From NCBI GenBank assembly GCA_019244945.1, contig JAFASD010000566.1:1-14078 (forward strand): 14,078 nt of DNA, in the 5' to 3' direction. The stretch comes from Acidobacteriaceae bacterium (lineage in GTDB: Bacteria; Acidobacteriota; Terriglobia; Bryobacterales; Bryobacteraceae). The notes under the pieces are model-generated. The model did not search any database. It was not told where the DNA came from and worked only from the letters and a program-made list of their open reading frames with translations. The position numbers were made by a program, and so were the translations under genes. The stretch's first letter is position 1. Each line of letters begins with the position of its first letter. This document shows positions 6,355 to 14,078 of this stretch, one piece after another.

Positions 6355-7329
6355 TTATGAGTTCCCCTTTTGGGCGAACTCCCAGGCGTCGGAGACGATG
6401 CGGTCCAGATCTGTGCGTTTGGGGCGCCAGCCGAGGGTGCGTTGGAGTTTTTGGGAATCGGCTACTAAGCTGGGGGGGTCGCCTTCACGGCGCGGGCCGA
6501 TTGTGTGGGGGACTTTTTTGCCTGTTACGCGCTCGACGGCCGTGACAACTTCCTTGACGGAATGACCCGAGCCCGTACCGACGTTGAAAGCGCCAGAGGC
6601 GCCGCCGTTCAACAGGTACTCGACGGCGAGGATGTGGGCTTCGGCCAGATCGCTGACGTGGATATAGTCGCGGATACAGGTCCCATCCGGAGTCGGGTAG
6701 TCGTCGCCGAAAAGAGTCACTGGCTTGCCGATTCGGATCGCTCGCAAAATGAGTGGAATCAGGTGCGTTTCCGGGTCGTGCCGTTCGCCCAAACCTGCTT
6801 CGGGTTCGGCTCCGCAGGCGTTGAAATAGCGGAGCGGAATACTTCGAAGGCCGCGATAGCGATCGAGCCAAGCCAGTATTTTCTCGACCATCACCTTCGA
6901 CTCGCCGTAAGGGTTGATGGGGGCATACGGCTCGTCTTCTGTAATGGGCACGCGCTCGGGAATGCCGTAGGCTGCTGCGGTCGAGGAAAAGACGATGTGT
7001 TTCACGCCGGCTTGCAGCATGGCTTCGAACAGCGAGAGCGAGCCGCTCACGTTGTTTTGAAAATAGAGTTCGGGAACTTGGGTCGATTCGCCGACGGACA
7101 TGTATGCCGCGAAGTGAATGACGGCGTCGATGCGCTCGTCGGCCAGTAGTTTCGCCAGCCGCTCCGTGTCTTGCGTATCCATGACCCGCAGGAGATCCTC
7201 TGGAACGGCTTCGCGGTAACCACGGGAGAGATTGTCCACAACGACAACGGAATGCCCGTGCTTTTGAAGAAAATATCGAGTAACCGAGCCGATATAGCCG
7301 GCGCCACCAGTAACGAGAATGTTAGCCAC
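6355..7329 (-). CDS. galE: UDP-glucose 4-epimerase
   Basis: Interconverts UDP-glucose and UDP-galactose using bound NAD, supplying galactose units for polysaccharide and lipopolysaccharide synthesis and closing the Leloir pathway. The 324-residue extended short-chain dehydrogenase has the NAD-binding GGAGYIG at 8-14, D32 at the end of the second strand for the adenosine ribose, the FSSTAAAYG strand (114-122) with the catalytic Ser/Thr, and the YGESK pair Y141/K145. RYFNACGAEP and the GTCIRDYIHVSDLAEAH block are typical of GalE. Length is close to the usual 325-340. The start is GTG at 7327-7329, giving MANILVTGG; only a weak GAAAG precedes it. It is divergent from the ABC transporter operon with just 36 bp between start codons, so one promoter must lie inside the other gene. 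No other sugar gene sits beside it. Confidence 0.95.
   Translation of the reverse strand: MANILVTGGAGYIGSVTRYFLQKHGHSVVVVDNLSRGYREAVPEDLLRVMDTQDTERLAKLLADERIDAVIHFAAYMSVGESTQVPELYFQNNVSGSLSLFEAMLQAGVKHIVFSSTAAAYGIPERVPITEDEPYAPINPYGESKVMVEKILAWLDRYRGLRSIPLRYFNACGAEPEAGLGERHDPETHLIPLILRAIRIGKPVTLFGDDYPTPDGTCIRDYIHVSDLAEAHILAVEYLLNGGASGAFNVGTGSGHSVKEVVTAVERVTGKKVPHTIGPRREGDPPSLVADSQKLQRTLGWRPKRTDLDRIVSDAWEFAQKGNS
6359..6381 (-). terminator. Possible hairpin terminator overlapping the galE 3' end
   Basis: On the minus strand GAGTTC-G-CCC, loop AAAA, GGG-GAACTC forms a 9-bp stem with one bulged G. It covers the last codons of galE and ends 2 nt before the TAA at 6355-6357. No clear T-run follows (ATAACAAACTTTGG), so intrinsic termination is uncertain; it may only stabilise the mRNA end. 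Confidence 0.3.
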
Positions 7330-7365
7330 GATCTTTCGAGTTTACTGCTGAGATCCTATCAAGAG

Positions 7366-8046
7366 ATGCCCCTGCTCGAGGTTCGGAACGTCACCAAGGT
7401 GTATCCGACGGAAGGGGCGCCGGTGATGGCGCTACAAAATGTTTCGCTCGAAGCCGAGCCGGGGGAGCTGATTGCGCTGGTGGGACGGAGCGGATGCGGG
7501 AAATCGACTCTGCTGAACATGTGCGGCGCAATGGATCTTCCGACGTCGGGGGAAGTCATTCTCGAAGGCCAATCGACGGCCAGCCTGGATGATGCCTCAC
7601 TCACTTGTTTGCGCCGCGAGAAGGTCGGATTTATTTTTCAATCCTTTCAACTGTTGCACACGCTCACTGCGGCGGAAAATGTGGAGCTTCCACTTCTGCT
7701 TGCGAGAAGAAAAAATCCGCGTGGCACGGCGCTTGAGCGTTTGCGGTGGGTAGACATGGAGGGTTATGGAGATCGTTTTCCGCACCAGCTTTCCGGCGGG
7801 CAACAACAGCGAGTTGCGATTGCCCGCGCGCTGGCTCATGACCCACGTCTGCTGCTGGCGGACGAGCCAACAGGCAACCTCGATACGGTTACGGGCGAAA
7901 TTGTCTTGGGTCTTTTACACCGCACAGCTCGTGAGTTTGGCGTGGCTGTGATCATGGCGACCCACAGCGCAGAAGCCGCTTCGGTAGCTTTTCGAACGGT
8001 CCATCTGCGGGACGGCCGTATGCAAGAAGCCGCGGTTTTGTTGTGA
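7366..8046 (+). CDS. ABC transporter ATPase, LolD/MacB type (AttE-like)
   Basis: The nucleotide-binding subunit that drives the FtsX-type permease encoded next. All motifs are intact in 226 residues: Walker A GRSGCGKST (40-48), Q-loop Q92 in FIFQSFQLL, signature LSGGQQQR (142-149), Walker B LLLADEP (162-168) with catalytic E167, D-loop GNLD and switch H200. The QLLHTLTAAENVELPLLLA segment is typical of the LolD/MacB/FtsE branch, whose members act on lipoproteins, lipids or drugs by mechanotransmission rather than by simple channelling. The ATG at 7366 gives the family-like start MPLLEVRNVTKVYPT; the frame stays open upstream within antisense galE and is not used. The TGA overlaps the GTG of the permease by 4 nt (GTGA), so they are translationally coupled. 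With the permease and lipocalin it matches the AttEFGH gene set. Confidence 0.92.
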   Translation: MPLLEVRNVTKVYPTEGAPVMALQNVSLEAEPGELIALVGRSGCGKSTLLNMCGAMDLPTSGEVILEGQSTASLDDASLTCLRREKVGFIFQSFQLLHTLTAAENVELPLLLARRKNPRGTALERLRWVDMEGYGDRFPHQLSGGQQQRVAIARALAHDPRLLLADEPTGNLDTVTGEIVLGLLHRTAREFGVAVIMATHSAEAASVAFRTVHLRDGRMQEAAVLL

Positions 8047-10580
8047 ACGCGGGCCTGCTCCTCTTTATCCGGCTCATTGTCCGGCCGCTTGGGCGTGAGC
8101 CGATTCGAACGGCGCTTACAGTGTTTGCGGTCGCGCTGGGCGTGGCGGTGGTGATTGCCATCGATCTCGCGGGACGCGCCGCGGCAGGAAGTTTTCATTC
8201 CTCGCTCGAATCGTTGACCGGCAATACAGATCTTGCGATCACAGCGACCGGCGGAATCGATCAAAACATATTGGGAACTCTGGTTCAACTGCCATACGCG
8301 TTCGATTTTATGCCGCGCATTGAAGATTTCGCTTCCCTAAACGGGAAAGGCGAAGCGGTGCCCTTGCTGGGGCTGGATTTAATCGGGCACCGGGGTGAGC
8401 AGGAATTTGAAAGCGGCGGTCCCGAGAATGCAGCGCGCGAGCTGGCGAGTGGTGACCCGATCTGGGTTGGGCGAAAGCTCGGATTGCACGCAGGCGAGCG
8501 CGTGAAGCTGCTAGTGAACGATGCGATGCACGAGTTCACCGTAGCGGGGGTTCTCAAACCGCGATCGGGCGATTTCGGGGAAAACAACGTAATCGTGGCG
8601 GATATTGGCCTGGTGCAGAAGGTCACGGGTAAAACGAACAAGCTGGACAGTATCGATGTGCGTGTTCCACCGGATCATTCGATTGAGTATTGGGAATCCA
8701 TGCTGCGCAAGCAGCTTCCGTCCTCAGTTGTTGTTGAGCCGCAAGGATCGCGCACTGAAGAAAATCGGAAGATGCTGGCAGCTTTTCGGTGGAATCTGCA
8801 CGTCCTCAGCTATATCGCGTTGGTTGTCGGCGCGTTCCTCATTTACAACACGATTTCGATTTCCGTGGTCCGGCGCAGAGCTGAGATCGGCATTGTGCGG
8901 GCGCTTGGCGCGACCCGAAGTATGGTGACAGGCGCGTTTCTGGCGGAAGCGTTATTTTTGGGGCTTGCGGGCGTTGCTTGCGGGATCATGATCGGTCGCG
9001 TCATGGCGCTTGGCGCGGTTCGGTTGATTGGAAATACGGTTCAGTCGCTATACGTTAGCAGCCAACCTGCGCCCGTGCAATTTACCTTAAGCGCTGTGGT
9101 GACGGGAATTTGTCTGGGATTGGGCGTATCGGTTTTGGCGGCTCTCGCACCGGCGATGGAGGCATCGCGCGTAGCTCCTGTGGAGGCGATGGCGCGAGGA
9201 CGCGAGGAGTACGTCGCGGCGATTCGTTCGCGCGGAGCGAGTATCTGGGCTGTGCTGATGTTCTTGTCCGCCGCGGCGCTTTGCCAGTTGCCTCCGGTGC
9301 ATCGCCAGCCATTGTTCGCCTACATTGCGGCCCTGTTATTGATCGCCGGAACGGCTGCGGCGATTCCTGGGTTGGTTGCTTTTTTCGCCGGAACCGCCGA
9401 TCGGGTTTTGGAAAGGCTTTTTGGCGTGGAAGCGTTGCTTGCATTGCGGTCGTTGCGAGCGTCTCTGGGACGAACGTCCGTTCTGACTGCGGCGCTCGCG
9501 ACGGCGGTGGCGATGACCGCGAGCGTTGGGATTATGGTCGGCAGCTTTCGAGAGACGGTTTGGCTCTGGATGGACAACCATCTCGAGGCGGACTTCTACC
9601 TGCGTCCAGCAGGATCGTCGGCGGCTGACCGTCACCCTACAATGAGCGCGGATATTGCCGACCGAATTCAACGCCTGCCCGGCGTCGCGATTGTGGATCG
9701 TCTTCGCATGTATTCGATTTCCTATCACGGTCTGCCGGCAGGTCTTGCGGGAGGCGAGATGACTAGAACGCAGAATTCGTCAGGGACCCGATTCCTTCCA
9801 GGTGAAGACAGCCAGGCGATCTTGTCGAAGCTTCCGACGGGAGACTACGCAATTGTGAGTGAGCCTTTCGCGAACAAGCACAATGTGCACCCTGGCAGCG
9901 AACTTCGGATTCCGCTCGGGGGGGCCGAGCGCAACTTTCAAGTTTTGGGCGTTTACTACGACTACTCGAGCGAGCGAGGCTTTGTTTTGCTCGACCGGGC
10001 GACGCTGTTGAAATATCTGCCGGATCCAGCGGTTACGAATTTCGCGGTTGTTCTGAAGGCGGGCGCGGACCCGGGCCAAGTGCGGCAGGAAATAGACGAA
10101 GTAATTGGCGGGCGCGCCGTAATGGTGTTTTCGAATAGTGCACTGCGAAGAGGGGCGATTGCGGTTTTCGATCGCACGTTTCGCATCACCTATGCGCTCG
10201 AAGCGGTGGCTGTGATCGTGGCGGTTATGGGAATCGCGGGGGCGCTGCTCGCGATGGTGCTCGATCGCCGGCGCGAGTTCGCCCTGCTTCGTTTCCTGGG
10301 TGCGGCGCGATCTCAAGTACGCGGAATCATCCTTTGTGAAGCGGGACTGCTGGGCCTGTTTGCGAACGGGATTGGGCTGGTGATGGGGATACTGTTGTCG
10401 CTGATTTTGATTTTCGTCATTAATAAGCAGTCTTTTGGCTGGACGATTCAGTTCCATTGGCCGGTCGCGTTACTGCTGGCCGCGCTCACTGGCGTGTACG
10501 TTGCAACCGTCCTTGCGGGCCTCTATCCCGCGCGAACGGCGATTCGCATGAACCCGATCGAGGTGATTCATGAGGAGTAG
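8043..10580 (+). CDS. FtsX-type ABC permease, double-length (AttFG-like)
   Basis: An 845-residue inner-membrane permease. I see about ten hydrophobic segments: near 22-44, 252-276, 292-316, 347-370, 401-417, 425-450, 478-502, 717-741, 763-793 and 806-830. Two soluble periplasmic regions (about 45-250 and 503-716) separate them. The segment from 252 and the one from 717 each begin an FtsX domain (PF02687), with RRRAEIGIVRALGA and RRREFALLRFLGA as the matching cytoplasmic coupling helices; the first periplasmic region resembles the MacB-type core domain. It therefore looks like a tandem of two half-permeases in one chain, as in YbbP-type proteins. In the original Att system these are two proteins, AttF and AttG. 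The GTG start overlaps the ATPase stop, and the gene overlaps the lipocalin gene by 11 nt. The substrate is unknown; with an AttH-like partner a hydrophobic compound is a reasonable guess. Confidence 0.9.
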   Translation: MNAGLLLFIRLIVRPLGREPIRTALTVFAVALGVAVVIAIDLAGRAAAGSFHSSLESLTGNTDLAITATGGIDQNILGTLVQLPYAFDFMPRIEDFASLNGKGEAVPLLGLDLIGHRGEQEFESGGPENAARELASGDPIWVGRKLGLHAGERVKLLVNDAMHEFTVAGVLKPRSGDFGENNVIVADIGLVQKVTGKTNKLDSIDVRVPPDHSIEYWESMLRKQLPSSVVVEPQGSRTEENRKMLAAFRWNLHVLSYIALVVGAFLIYNTISISVVRRRAEIGIVRALGATRSMVTGAFLAEALFLGLAGVACGIMIGRVMALGAVRLIGNTVQSLYVSSQPAPVQFTLSAVVTGICLGLGVSVLAALAPAMEASRVAPVEAMARGREEYVAAIRSRGASIWAVLMFLSAAALCQLPPVHRQPLFAYIAALLLIAGTAAAIPGLVAFFAGTADRVLERLFGVEALLALRSLRASLGRTSVLTAALATAVAMTASVGIMVGSFRETVWLWMDNHLEADFYLRPAGSSAADRHPTMSADIADRIQRLPGVAIVDRLRMYSISYHGLPAGLAGGEMTRTQNSSGTRFLPGEDSQAILSKLPTGDYAIVSEPFANKHNVHPGSELRIPLGGAERNFQVLGVYYDYSSERGFVLLDRATLLKYLPDPAVTNFAVVLKAGADPGQVRQEIDEVIGGRAVMVFSNSALRRGAIAVFDRTFRITYALEAVAVIVAVMGIAGALLAMVLDRRREFALLRFLGAARSQVRGIILCEAGLLGLFANGIGLVMGILLSLILIFVINKQSFGWTIQFHWPVALLLAALTGVYVATVLAGLYPARTAIRMNPIEVIHEE

Positions 10581-11667
10581 CGTAGCGGTTGCGCTGCTTT
10601 TGTTGAGCCTAGTGGCGCGCGCTCAATGGCAACCTGCTCTTCCCGGATACCAGTACCACTTTCCGCGAGATCATTTCAGCCACCCGGATTACCAGACTGA
10701 ATGGTGGTATTACACGGGAAATTTGCGAGCACCAGATGGGCATCGTTTCGGTTTCGAGTTGACGTTCTTCCGCGAGGCGGTTGACTTGTCTAAGCAACAA
10801 ATCGCCAGCTCGAGCGAAATATGGCGTCCAGATCAGATTTATCTCGCGCATCTCGCCTGGAGCGACATCGATGGAGGCCAGTTCTATCACACCGAGCGGC
10901 TGAATCGTTCGGGACCGGGATTGGCGGGCGTCAATATGGACCAACAGCGCTACTGGAACGGCAATTGGCAGGTCCGCTGGATTTCTAAAACAGGCGAGCA
11001 GGAATTAAAAGCAGTGTGCGACCGCTTCACCCTGCAACTGAATCTAGGGCCCGAGAAACCGCTGGTTATTCACGGCCACGACGGCGTGAGTCGAAAAGGG
11101 CCTGCGCCCGGAGAGGCTTCGCATTACATCTCGTTTACGCGCATTCACGCGAGGGGCGAGGTGCGACGAGCCGATTCGTCGGTTTCGGTCGAGGGCCTTG
11201 CATGGATGGATCATGAATTTTTCACGGAACAGCTTGGCAGCACTGTGAGCGGGTGGGACTGGTTTGCTGTTCAACTCAACAATGACGAAGAGCTTATGCT
11301 GTATCGCCTCCGAACGAAGTCCGGCCAGCCAGATCCGTATTCTTCGGGAACCTACGTGGATGCGCATGGAGAAGCTCATTTTCTGGATGCTGCGGAGTTT
11401 TCGTTGACGCCCGCGGAATACTGGCGAAGCCGGGCATCAGGCGCTCATTACCCGGTCTCGTGGCGGATCTCCGTGCCTTCGCTTCAGTTGGAAATTCAGG
11501 AAGCGACCGCGTTGAAAAATCAAGAGCTGTTCAGCAAAGACGGCATTTCGCCGAGCTACTGGGAGGGCGCCGTGACATATGACGGTAGCAGCCATGGGCG
11601 GGCGGTGAGAGGCGTCGGGTACCTCGAAATGACGGGTTACGCGAAGGCTTTGCAGTTGGGCCGGTAG
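10570..11667 (+). CDS. Secreted lipocalin-like protein, AttH/CrtC family
   Basis: A 365-residue exported protein of the CrtC/AttH family (lipocalin-like domain, PF07143). Residues 1-18 form a short signal peptide, MRSS then a Leu/Ala/Val-rich core, ending ARA before QW. Family motifs are DHFSHPDYQTEWWYYTGNL (34-52), RFGFELTFFRE (59-69), EGLAWMDHEFFTEQL (208-222) and SGWDWFAVQLNN (227-238). The family's structural representative is a pair of beta-barrel lipocalin-like domains; its namesake CrtC hydrates carotenoids, but members beside ABC transporters are thought to bind or modify a transported hydrophobic molecule in the periplasm. GAGGTG stands 4 nt before the ATG, and the start lies 11 nt inside the permease gene, a sign of tight co-expression. 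There are no carotenoid genes nearby, so a transport role fits better than hydratase. It ends 4 nt from the convergent MFS gene. Confidence 0.87.
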   Translation: MRSSVAVALLLLSLVARAQWQPALPGYQYHFPRDHFSHPDYQTEWWYYTGNLRAPDGHRFGFELTFFREAVDLSKQQIASSSEIWRPDQIYLAHLAWSDIDGGQFYHTERLNRSGPGLAGVNMDQQRYWNGNWQVRWISKTGEQELKAVCDRFTLQLNLGPEKPLVIHGHDGVSRKGPAPGEASHYISFTRIHARGEVRRADSSVSVEGLAWMDHEFFTEQLGSTVSGWDWFAVQLNNDEELMLYRLRTKSGQPDPYSSGTYVDAHGEAHFLDAAEFSLTPAEYWRSRASGAHYPVSWRISVPSLQLEIQEATALKNQELFSKDGISPSYWEGAVTYDGSSHGRAVRGVGYLEMTGYAKALQLGR

Positions 11668-11671
11668 TCGT

Positions 11672-12856
11672 TTAGACGTGAAGCTCGGTTGCCGGCTCCG
11701 GGCGAGCGCTGGTTCTGTCCAAAGAAACCATGAAACGGGAAAACCAGGCGGCGGCAAGGCAGCAAGCCACCACGATTCCAAGAGCATATCGAAGCGTGAC
11801 CAGTTGCGACGCGAAGCCGATGGTGGGCGGTCCCACAATGAAGCCGACGTATCCAATACCCGTCACGGTAGCGATGCCGGCACCAGGATTGACGGATTCC
11901 ACTTTTCCGCCGCCGCCAAATACAAGCGGAATGATCACGGACAGCCCCGCGCCGGTCACGGCAAAGCCGGGGAGCGCCCATACGGAGACCTGCATGCACA
12001 AAGCCCAGAGAAGACCGGTTGCGGCAACCAGACTGCCCGTGCGCACAGTACGACGCGGGCCTAGACGCGCTGTGATCAGATCTCCCAAGAATCGGAACAG
12101 CGCCATGGCGGCGGAGAAAACCGCATAGCCTTCGGCCGCAATACCGGGTCCGGCATGGAGCGACTGCCTCAAATAGACTGCGGTCCAATCAGCCATTGCG
12201 CCTTCCGAAAGAAGAATGCAAAAGCCGATGGCGCTCAGCGCGACCAAGACTCGGGGAATCTTGTTGAAGGGCAATCTGTGCTGTTGCACGGTACTGGGAT
12301 GTGCTTCGAGCAGCGATGACAAGATGACGACAATTGCGATTAGATTGATCAGCGCACTGGCGGAGAAGTGCGGAACGAGGCCAATATTGCGAGCCGCAAC
12401 CCAGCCACCGGCGCCGGCTCCGGCCATGGCGCCGGAGCTGAACATCGCGTGAAAGCGGGACATGGTCGGTCTGCCCAGGGCCTTTTCTACTTCGACTCCC
12501 TGCGCGTTCATGGAGACATCCATGGCTGCGCCTATCGCGCCGAGGACGAACAATCCTGCCGCGAGGCTGGGCGCATTGAAAGCCAAACCCGGCAGAACCA
12601 AAGTGAAGCAGAAAACGACGCTGCTCGCGCTGGTGACTTTCTTACTTCCGAGGCGGTCGATGAGTCTGCCAGTGACGGGAATGGCGCAAAGCGCGCCAGC
12701 CGCGGAGCTCAGCAGAGTGAGGCCAAGAATGCCGTTATTGAGCCGCAGAGCGGTTTGAACAGCCGGAATTCGCGAGACCCATGTTCCGAAGATGAACCCA
12801 TGAGTAAAGAACAACACCACAGTTCCCCACCACGCCGCGGACACGTTCGGGTTCAT
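11672..12856 (-). CDS. Major facilitator superfamily transporter, YbjJ-like
   Basis: A 394-residue inner-membrane secondary transporter with about 12 hydrophobic helices. The opening WWGTVVLFFTHGFIFGTWVSRIPAVQ, the loop motif GRLIDRLGSKKV (63-74, the MFS motif A region) and GAAMDVSMNAQGVEVEKALGRPTMSRFHAMFSSG are characteristic of the YbjJ branch, whose substrates are poorly known. The second half repeats the pattern with LGDLITARLGPRRTV. I chose the ATG at 12856 because TM1 begins soon after it; an in-frame ATG at 12901 adds 15 polar residues and coincides with the divergent Uma2 start. Neither start has a clear ribosome site. The gene converges on the AttH-like gene with a 4-nt gap and no terminator between them. 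Confidence 0.85.
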   Translation of the reverse strand: MNPNVSAAWWGTVVLFFTHGFIFGTWVSRIPAVQTALRLNNGILGLTLLSSAAGALCAIPVTGRLIDRLGSKKVTSASSVVFCFTLVLPGLAFNAPSLAAGLFVLGAIGAAMDVSMNAQGVEVEKALGRPTMSRFHAMFSSGAMAGAGAGGWVAARNIGLVPHFSASALINLIAIVVILSSLLEAHPSTVQQHRLPFNKIPRVLVALSAIGFCILLSEGAMADWTAVYLRQSLHAGPGIAAEGYAVFSAAMALFRFLGDLITARLGPRRTVRTGSLVAATGLLWALCMQVSVWALPGFAVTGAGLSVIIPLVFGGGGKVESVNPGAGIATVTGIGYVGFIVGPPTIGFASQLVTLRYALGIVVACCLAAAWFSRFMVSLDRTSARPEPATELHV

Positions 12857-12899
12857 GTCCGAAGTGTACGGCCACGCTCGCCCGAGATAATCTGGACTC

Positions 12900-13406
12900 A
12901 TGGCGAGCAGTCCGGCGGTTTTGTCACTCGATGAATACTTCGAGGCGACCTATGAGCCGGAGTGTGAATACATAGACGGAGAATTATTTCAAAAGGCCTT
13001 GGGCACCAACGATCACGCGCGGCTTCAATTCCGCATCGCACGATTGCTGTATCGTTACGAAGAAGCGGGATTGTGTCAAATCGCTACGGAACAATCTTTG
13101 CGCGTCCGCGAGGGCGCTGTTTTAATTCCCGATGTGTGTCTTCTTCGGCCGGATAACGACGAGCGTGGCGTCGTGAGTCGTCCGGCCTTGCTGTGCATCG
13201 AAGTGCTTTCGCCTTCGGATCGCTTTACGTACACAGTCAGGAAATGCAAAGAATATCTTCGTTGGGGCGTTCCGGCGTGTTGGATCTTCGATCCCATCGA
13301 GAAGGAAGCTTGGATTTATGATGCGGAAGGGCTACGGGCGTTCGGTGCCGAGAGCGTTTTGCGGCAAGGCGAAATTGAGCTTCGTTTGACCGAATTGTGG
13401 CCGTGA
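12900..13406 (+). CDS. Uma2 family protein, putative PD-(D/E)xK nuclease
   Basis: A 168-residue protein of the Uma2/DUF820 family (PF05685), a PD-(D/E)xK-fold group abundant in cyanobacteria, Chloroflexota and Acidobacteriota, with no firmly established target. The layout is typical: EPECEYIDGELFQ (19-31), the conserved His of GTNDHARL (H39), the IPDVCLL strand with D78, CIEVLSPSD with E101, then RKCKEYLRWGVPACWIFDP (114-132) with candidate Lys115/117 and ending on the family's W-I-x-DP. The usual ExK lysine is absent after E101, as is normal for this family, so catalysis may differ or use a distant Lys. Length matches the family (about 180). The ATG at 12900 overlaps the alternative MFS start on the other strand; the Shine-Dalgarno is poor. 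No partner gene suggests its role. Confidence 0.88.
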   Translation: MASSPAVLSLDEYFEATYEPECEYIDGELFQKALGTNDHARLQFRIARLLYRYEEAGLCQIATEQSLRVREGAVLIPDVCLLRPDNDERGVVSRPALLCIEVLSPSDRFTYTVRKCKEYLRWGVPACWIFDPIEKEAWIYDAEGLRAFGAESVLRQGEIELRLTELWP

Positions 13407-13462
13407 GTTGAGCGCGATAGCGATGGACCTGGTTTTAGAAGACGGTTTCGTTCTGGATCTGA

Positions 13463-14078
13463 CTACATCTGGGCGGGGTTGTGAAGTCTCGCTTGGTTTG
13501 CGGGCGCTGATCCTTTCCGGACATAGATTGTAATTTCCTGGCCGCGCAGGTCCCACGAGACCGTTTCGCTCAGACCCAATTTCATGCACTGCTCTGGCGT
13601 GATGTCGGGCGCCCAATCGTAGAAGTGGGCCAAGAAGCGCCGCACTAGGGAATTCGACATTACGAAGTTTTCCGGCGCCCAGGTGCGTGTAAAGGTGATG
13701 AGCGCATCGAAAGTGCGGGGCGGCAATGCCCGAATGGAAGAGGCGTGAAAATCGCCCGTTTCTACAACGTCCAACTTGCGTTGGACGAATCCGTAATCGG
13801 GATCCTGAAACGCGGCGGTGTAAGGCCAAGCGGTGGCAATCGTGCGATCGGCAAGATTCCGTTCGGCGAAGCCCGCTCCCAATTGCTGAAGGCGCACGAA
13901 ATCCACCATCGCGTAATTGTTTTCGTAAGGAAATGGCCAGGGAGGATTCCAAAACAGGTTAGCGATCAGGCCGGCGGTAAGGACTGCTGTCGCCGCGATG
14001 GTTATCCATTTCGGCACGTACATGAGCGCAATCGCGACAGCTATGTAGAAAAGTGGGAGCACCGGGAGAACGTAGCGC
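13463..14078 (-). CDS. C-terminal part of a multi-spanning GT-C-like glycosyltransferase (partial)
   Basis: The last 204 residues of a membrane protein whose N-terminus lies beyond the right edge. It opens RYVLPVLPLFYIAVAIAL, the conserved late transmembrane segment of PMT/ArnT-type (GT39/GT83-like) enzymes that use polyprenyl-phosphate sugars. A second hydrophobic helix follows (WITIAATAVLTAGLIANLFW), then about 150 residues of soluble, probably periplasmic, domain with no motif I recognise, ending on TAG at 13463-13465. The catalytic Asp-Glu region of the first loop is not in view, so the enzyme class is inferred from the helix pattern alone. It converges with the Uma2 gene across a 56-nt gap that has no clear terminator. 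Confidence 0.6.
   Translation of the reverse strand, partial: RYVLPVLPLFYIAVAIALMYVPKWITIAATAVLTAGLIANLFWNPPWPFPYENNYAMVDFVRLQQLGAGFAERNLADRTIATAWPYTAAFQDPDYGFVQRKLDVVETGDFHASSIRALPPRTFDALITFTRTWAPENFVMSNSLVRRFLAHFYDWAPDITPEQCMKLGLSETVSWDLRGQEITIYVRKGSAPANQARLHNPAQM

Noticed and set aside
9110..9628. Long plus-strand frame inside the permease gene
   Set aside because: It is an alternate-frame shadow of the FtsX permease, Gly/Arg/Ser-rich and without family motifs.
13332..13952. 206-codon minus-strand frame overlapping the glycosyltransferase C-terminus
   Set aside because: The other minus-strand frame carries the conserved RYVLP membrane segment and continues past the edge; this one is a shadow.

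Overview
The window looks like a chromosomal segment of a GC-rich bacterium, at or near the replication origin. The left edge carries the first 120 codons of dnaA on the minus strand, opening with GTG behind a good Shine-Dalgarno. Upstream of it lies about 360 bp of non-coding DNA with DnaA-box-like 9-mers and several hairpins (a candidate oriC), then a complete tRNA-Gly(GCC) with its own promoter. The organism is probably an Acidobacteriota-like soil bacterium. I infer this only from the style of the gene set: a DUF1800/DUF1501 pair, an Att-type ABC cassette with a CrtC-like lipocalin, an Uma2 protein, and overall protein character. No single gene proves it.

Layout, left to right. (1) dnaA start, putative oriC and tRNA-Gly at 1-797. 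(2) A co-oriented pair of exported proteins at 879-4099: DUF1800 with a Sec-type signal, then DUF1501 with a clear twin-arginine signal. (3) A two-gene restriction-modification cassette on the minus strand at 4165-6151: a D12-class adenine-N6 methyltransferase followed 13 nt later by a putative type II restriction endonuclease of uncertain, perhaps SacI-like, family. A fairly AT-rich spacer with an inverted repeat lies upstream of it. (4) galE on the minus strand at 6355-7329. (5) A tightly overlapping plus-strand operon at 7366-11667: a LolD/MacB-type ATPase, an 845-residue FtsX-type permease, and a secreted AttH/CrtC-like lipocalin. (6) An MFS permease of the YbjJ type on the minus strand, meeting the previous operon tail to tail with a 4-nt gap. 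(7) A divergent Uma2-family gene on the plus strand. (8) The C-terminal part of a multi-spanning GT-C-like glycosyltransferase running off the right edge on the minus strand.

How genes work together. The methyltransferase and endonuclease should form a self-contained defence module: the methylase marks host DNA and the nuclease cuts unmarked DNA. The ATPase, permease and lipocalin resemble AttE, AttF/AttG and AttH and probably form one envelope transporter for a hydrophobic or lipid-linked compound whose identity is unknown. The DUF1800/DUF1501 pair is a recurring exported pair of unknown role. The least described elements are the endonuclease, whose active site is not textbook, and the putative oriC architecture. 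I saw no CRISPR array, insertion sequence or prophage gene.
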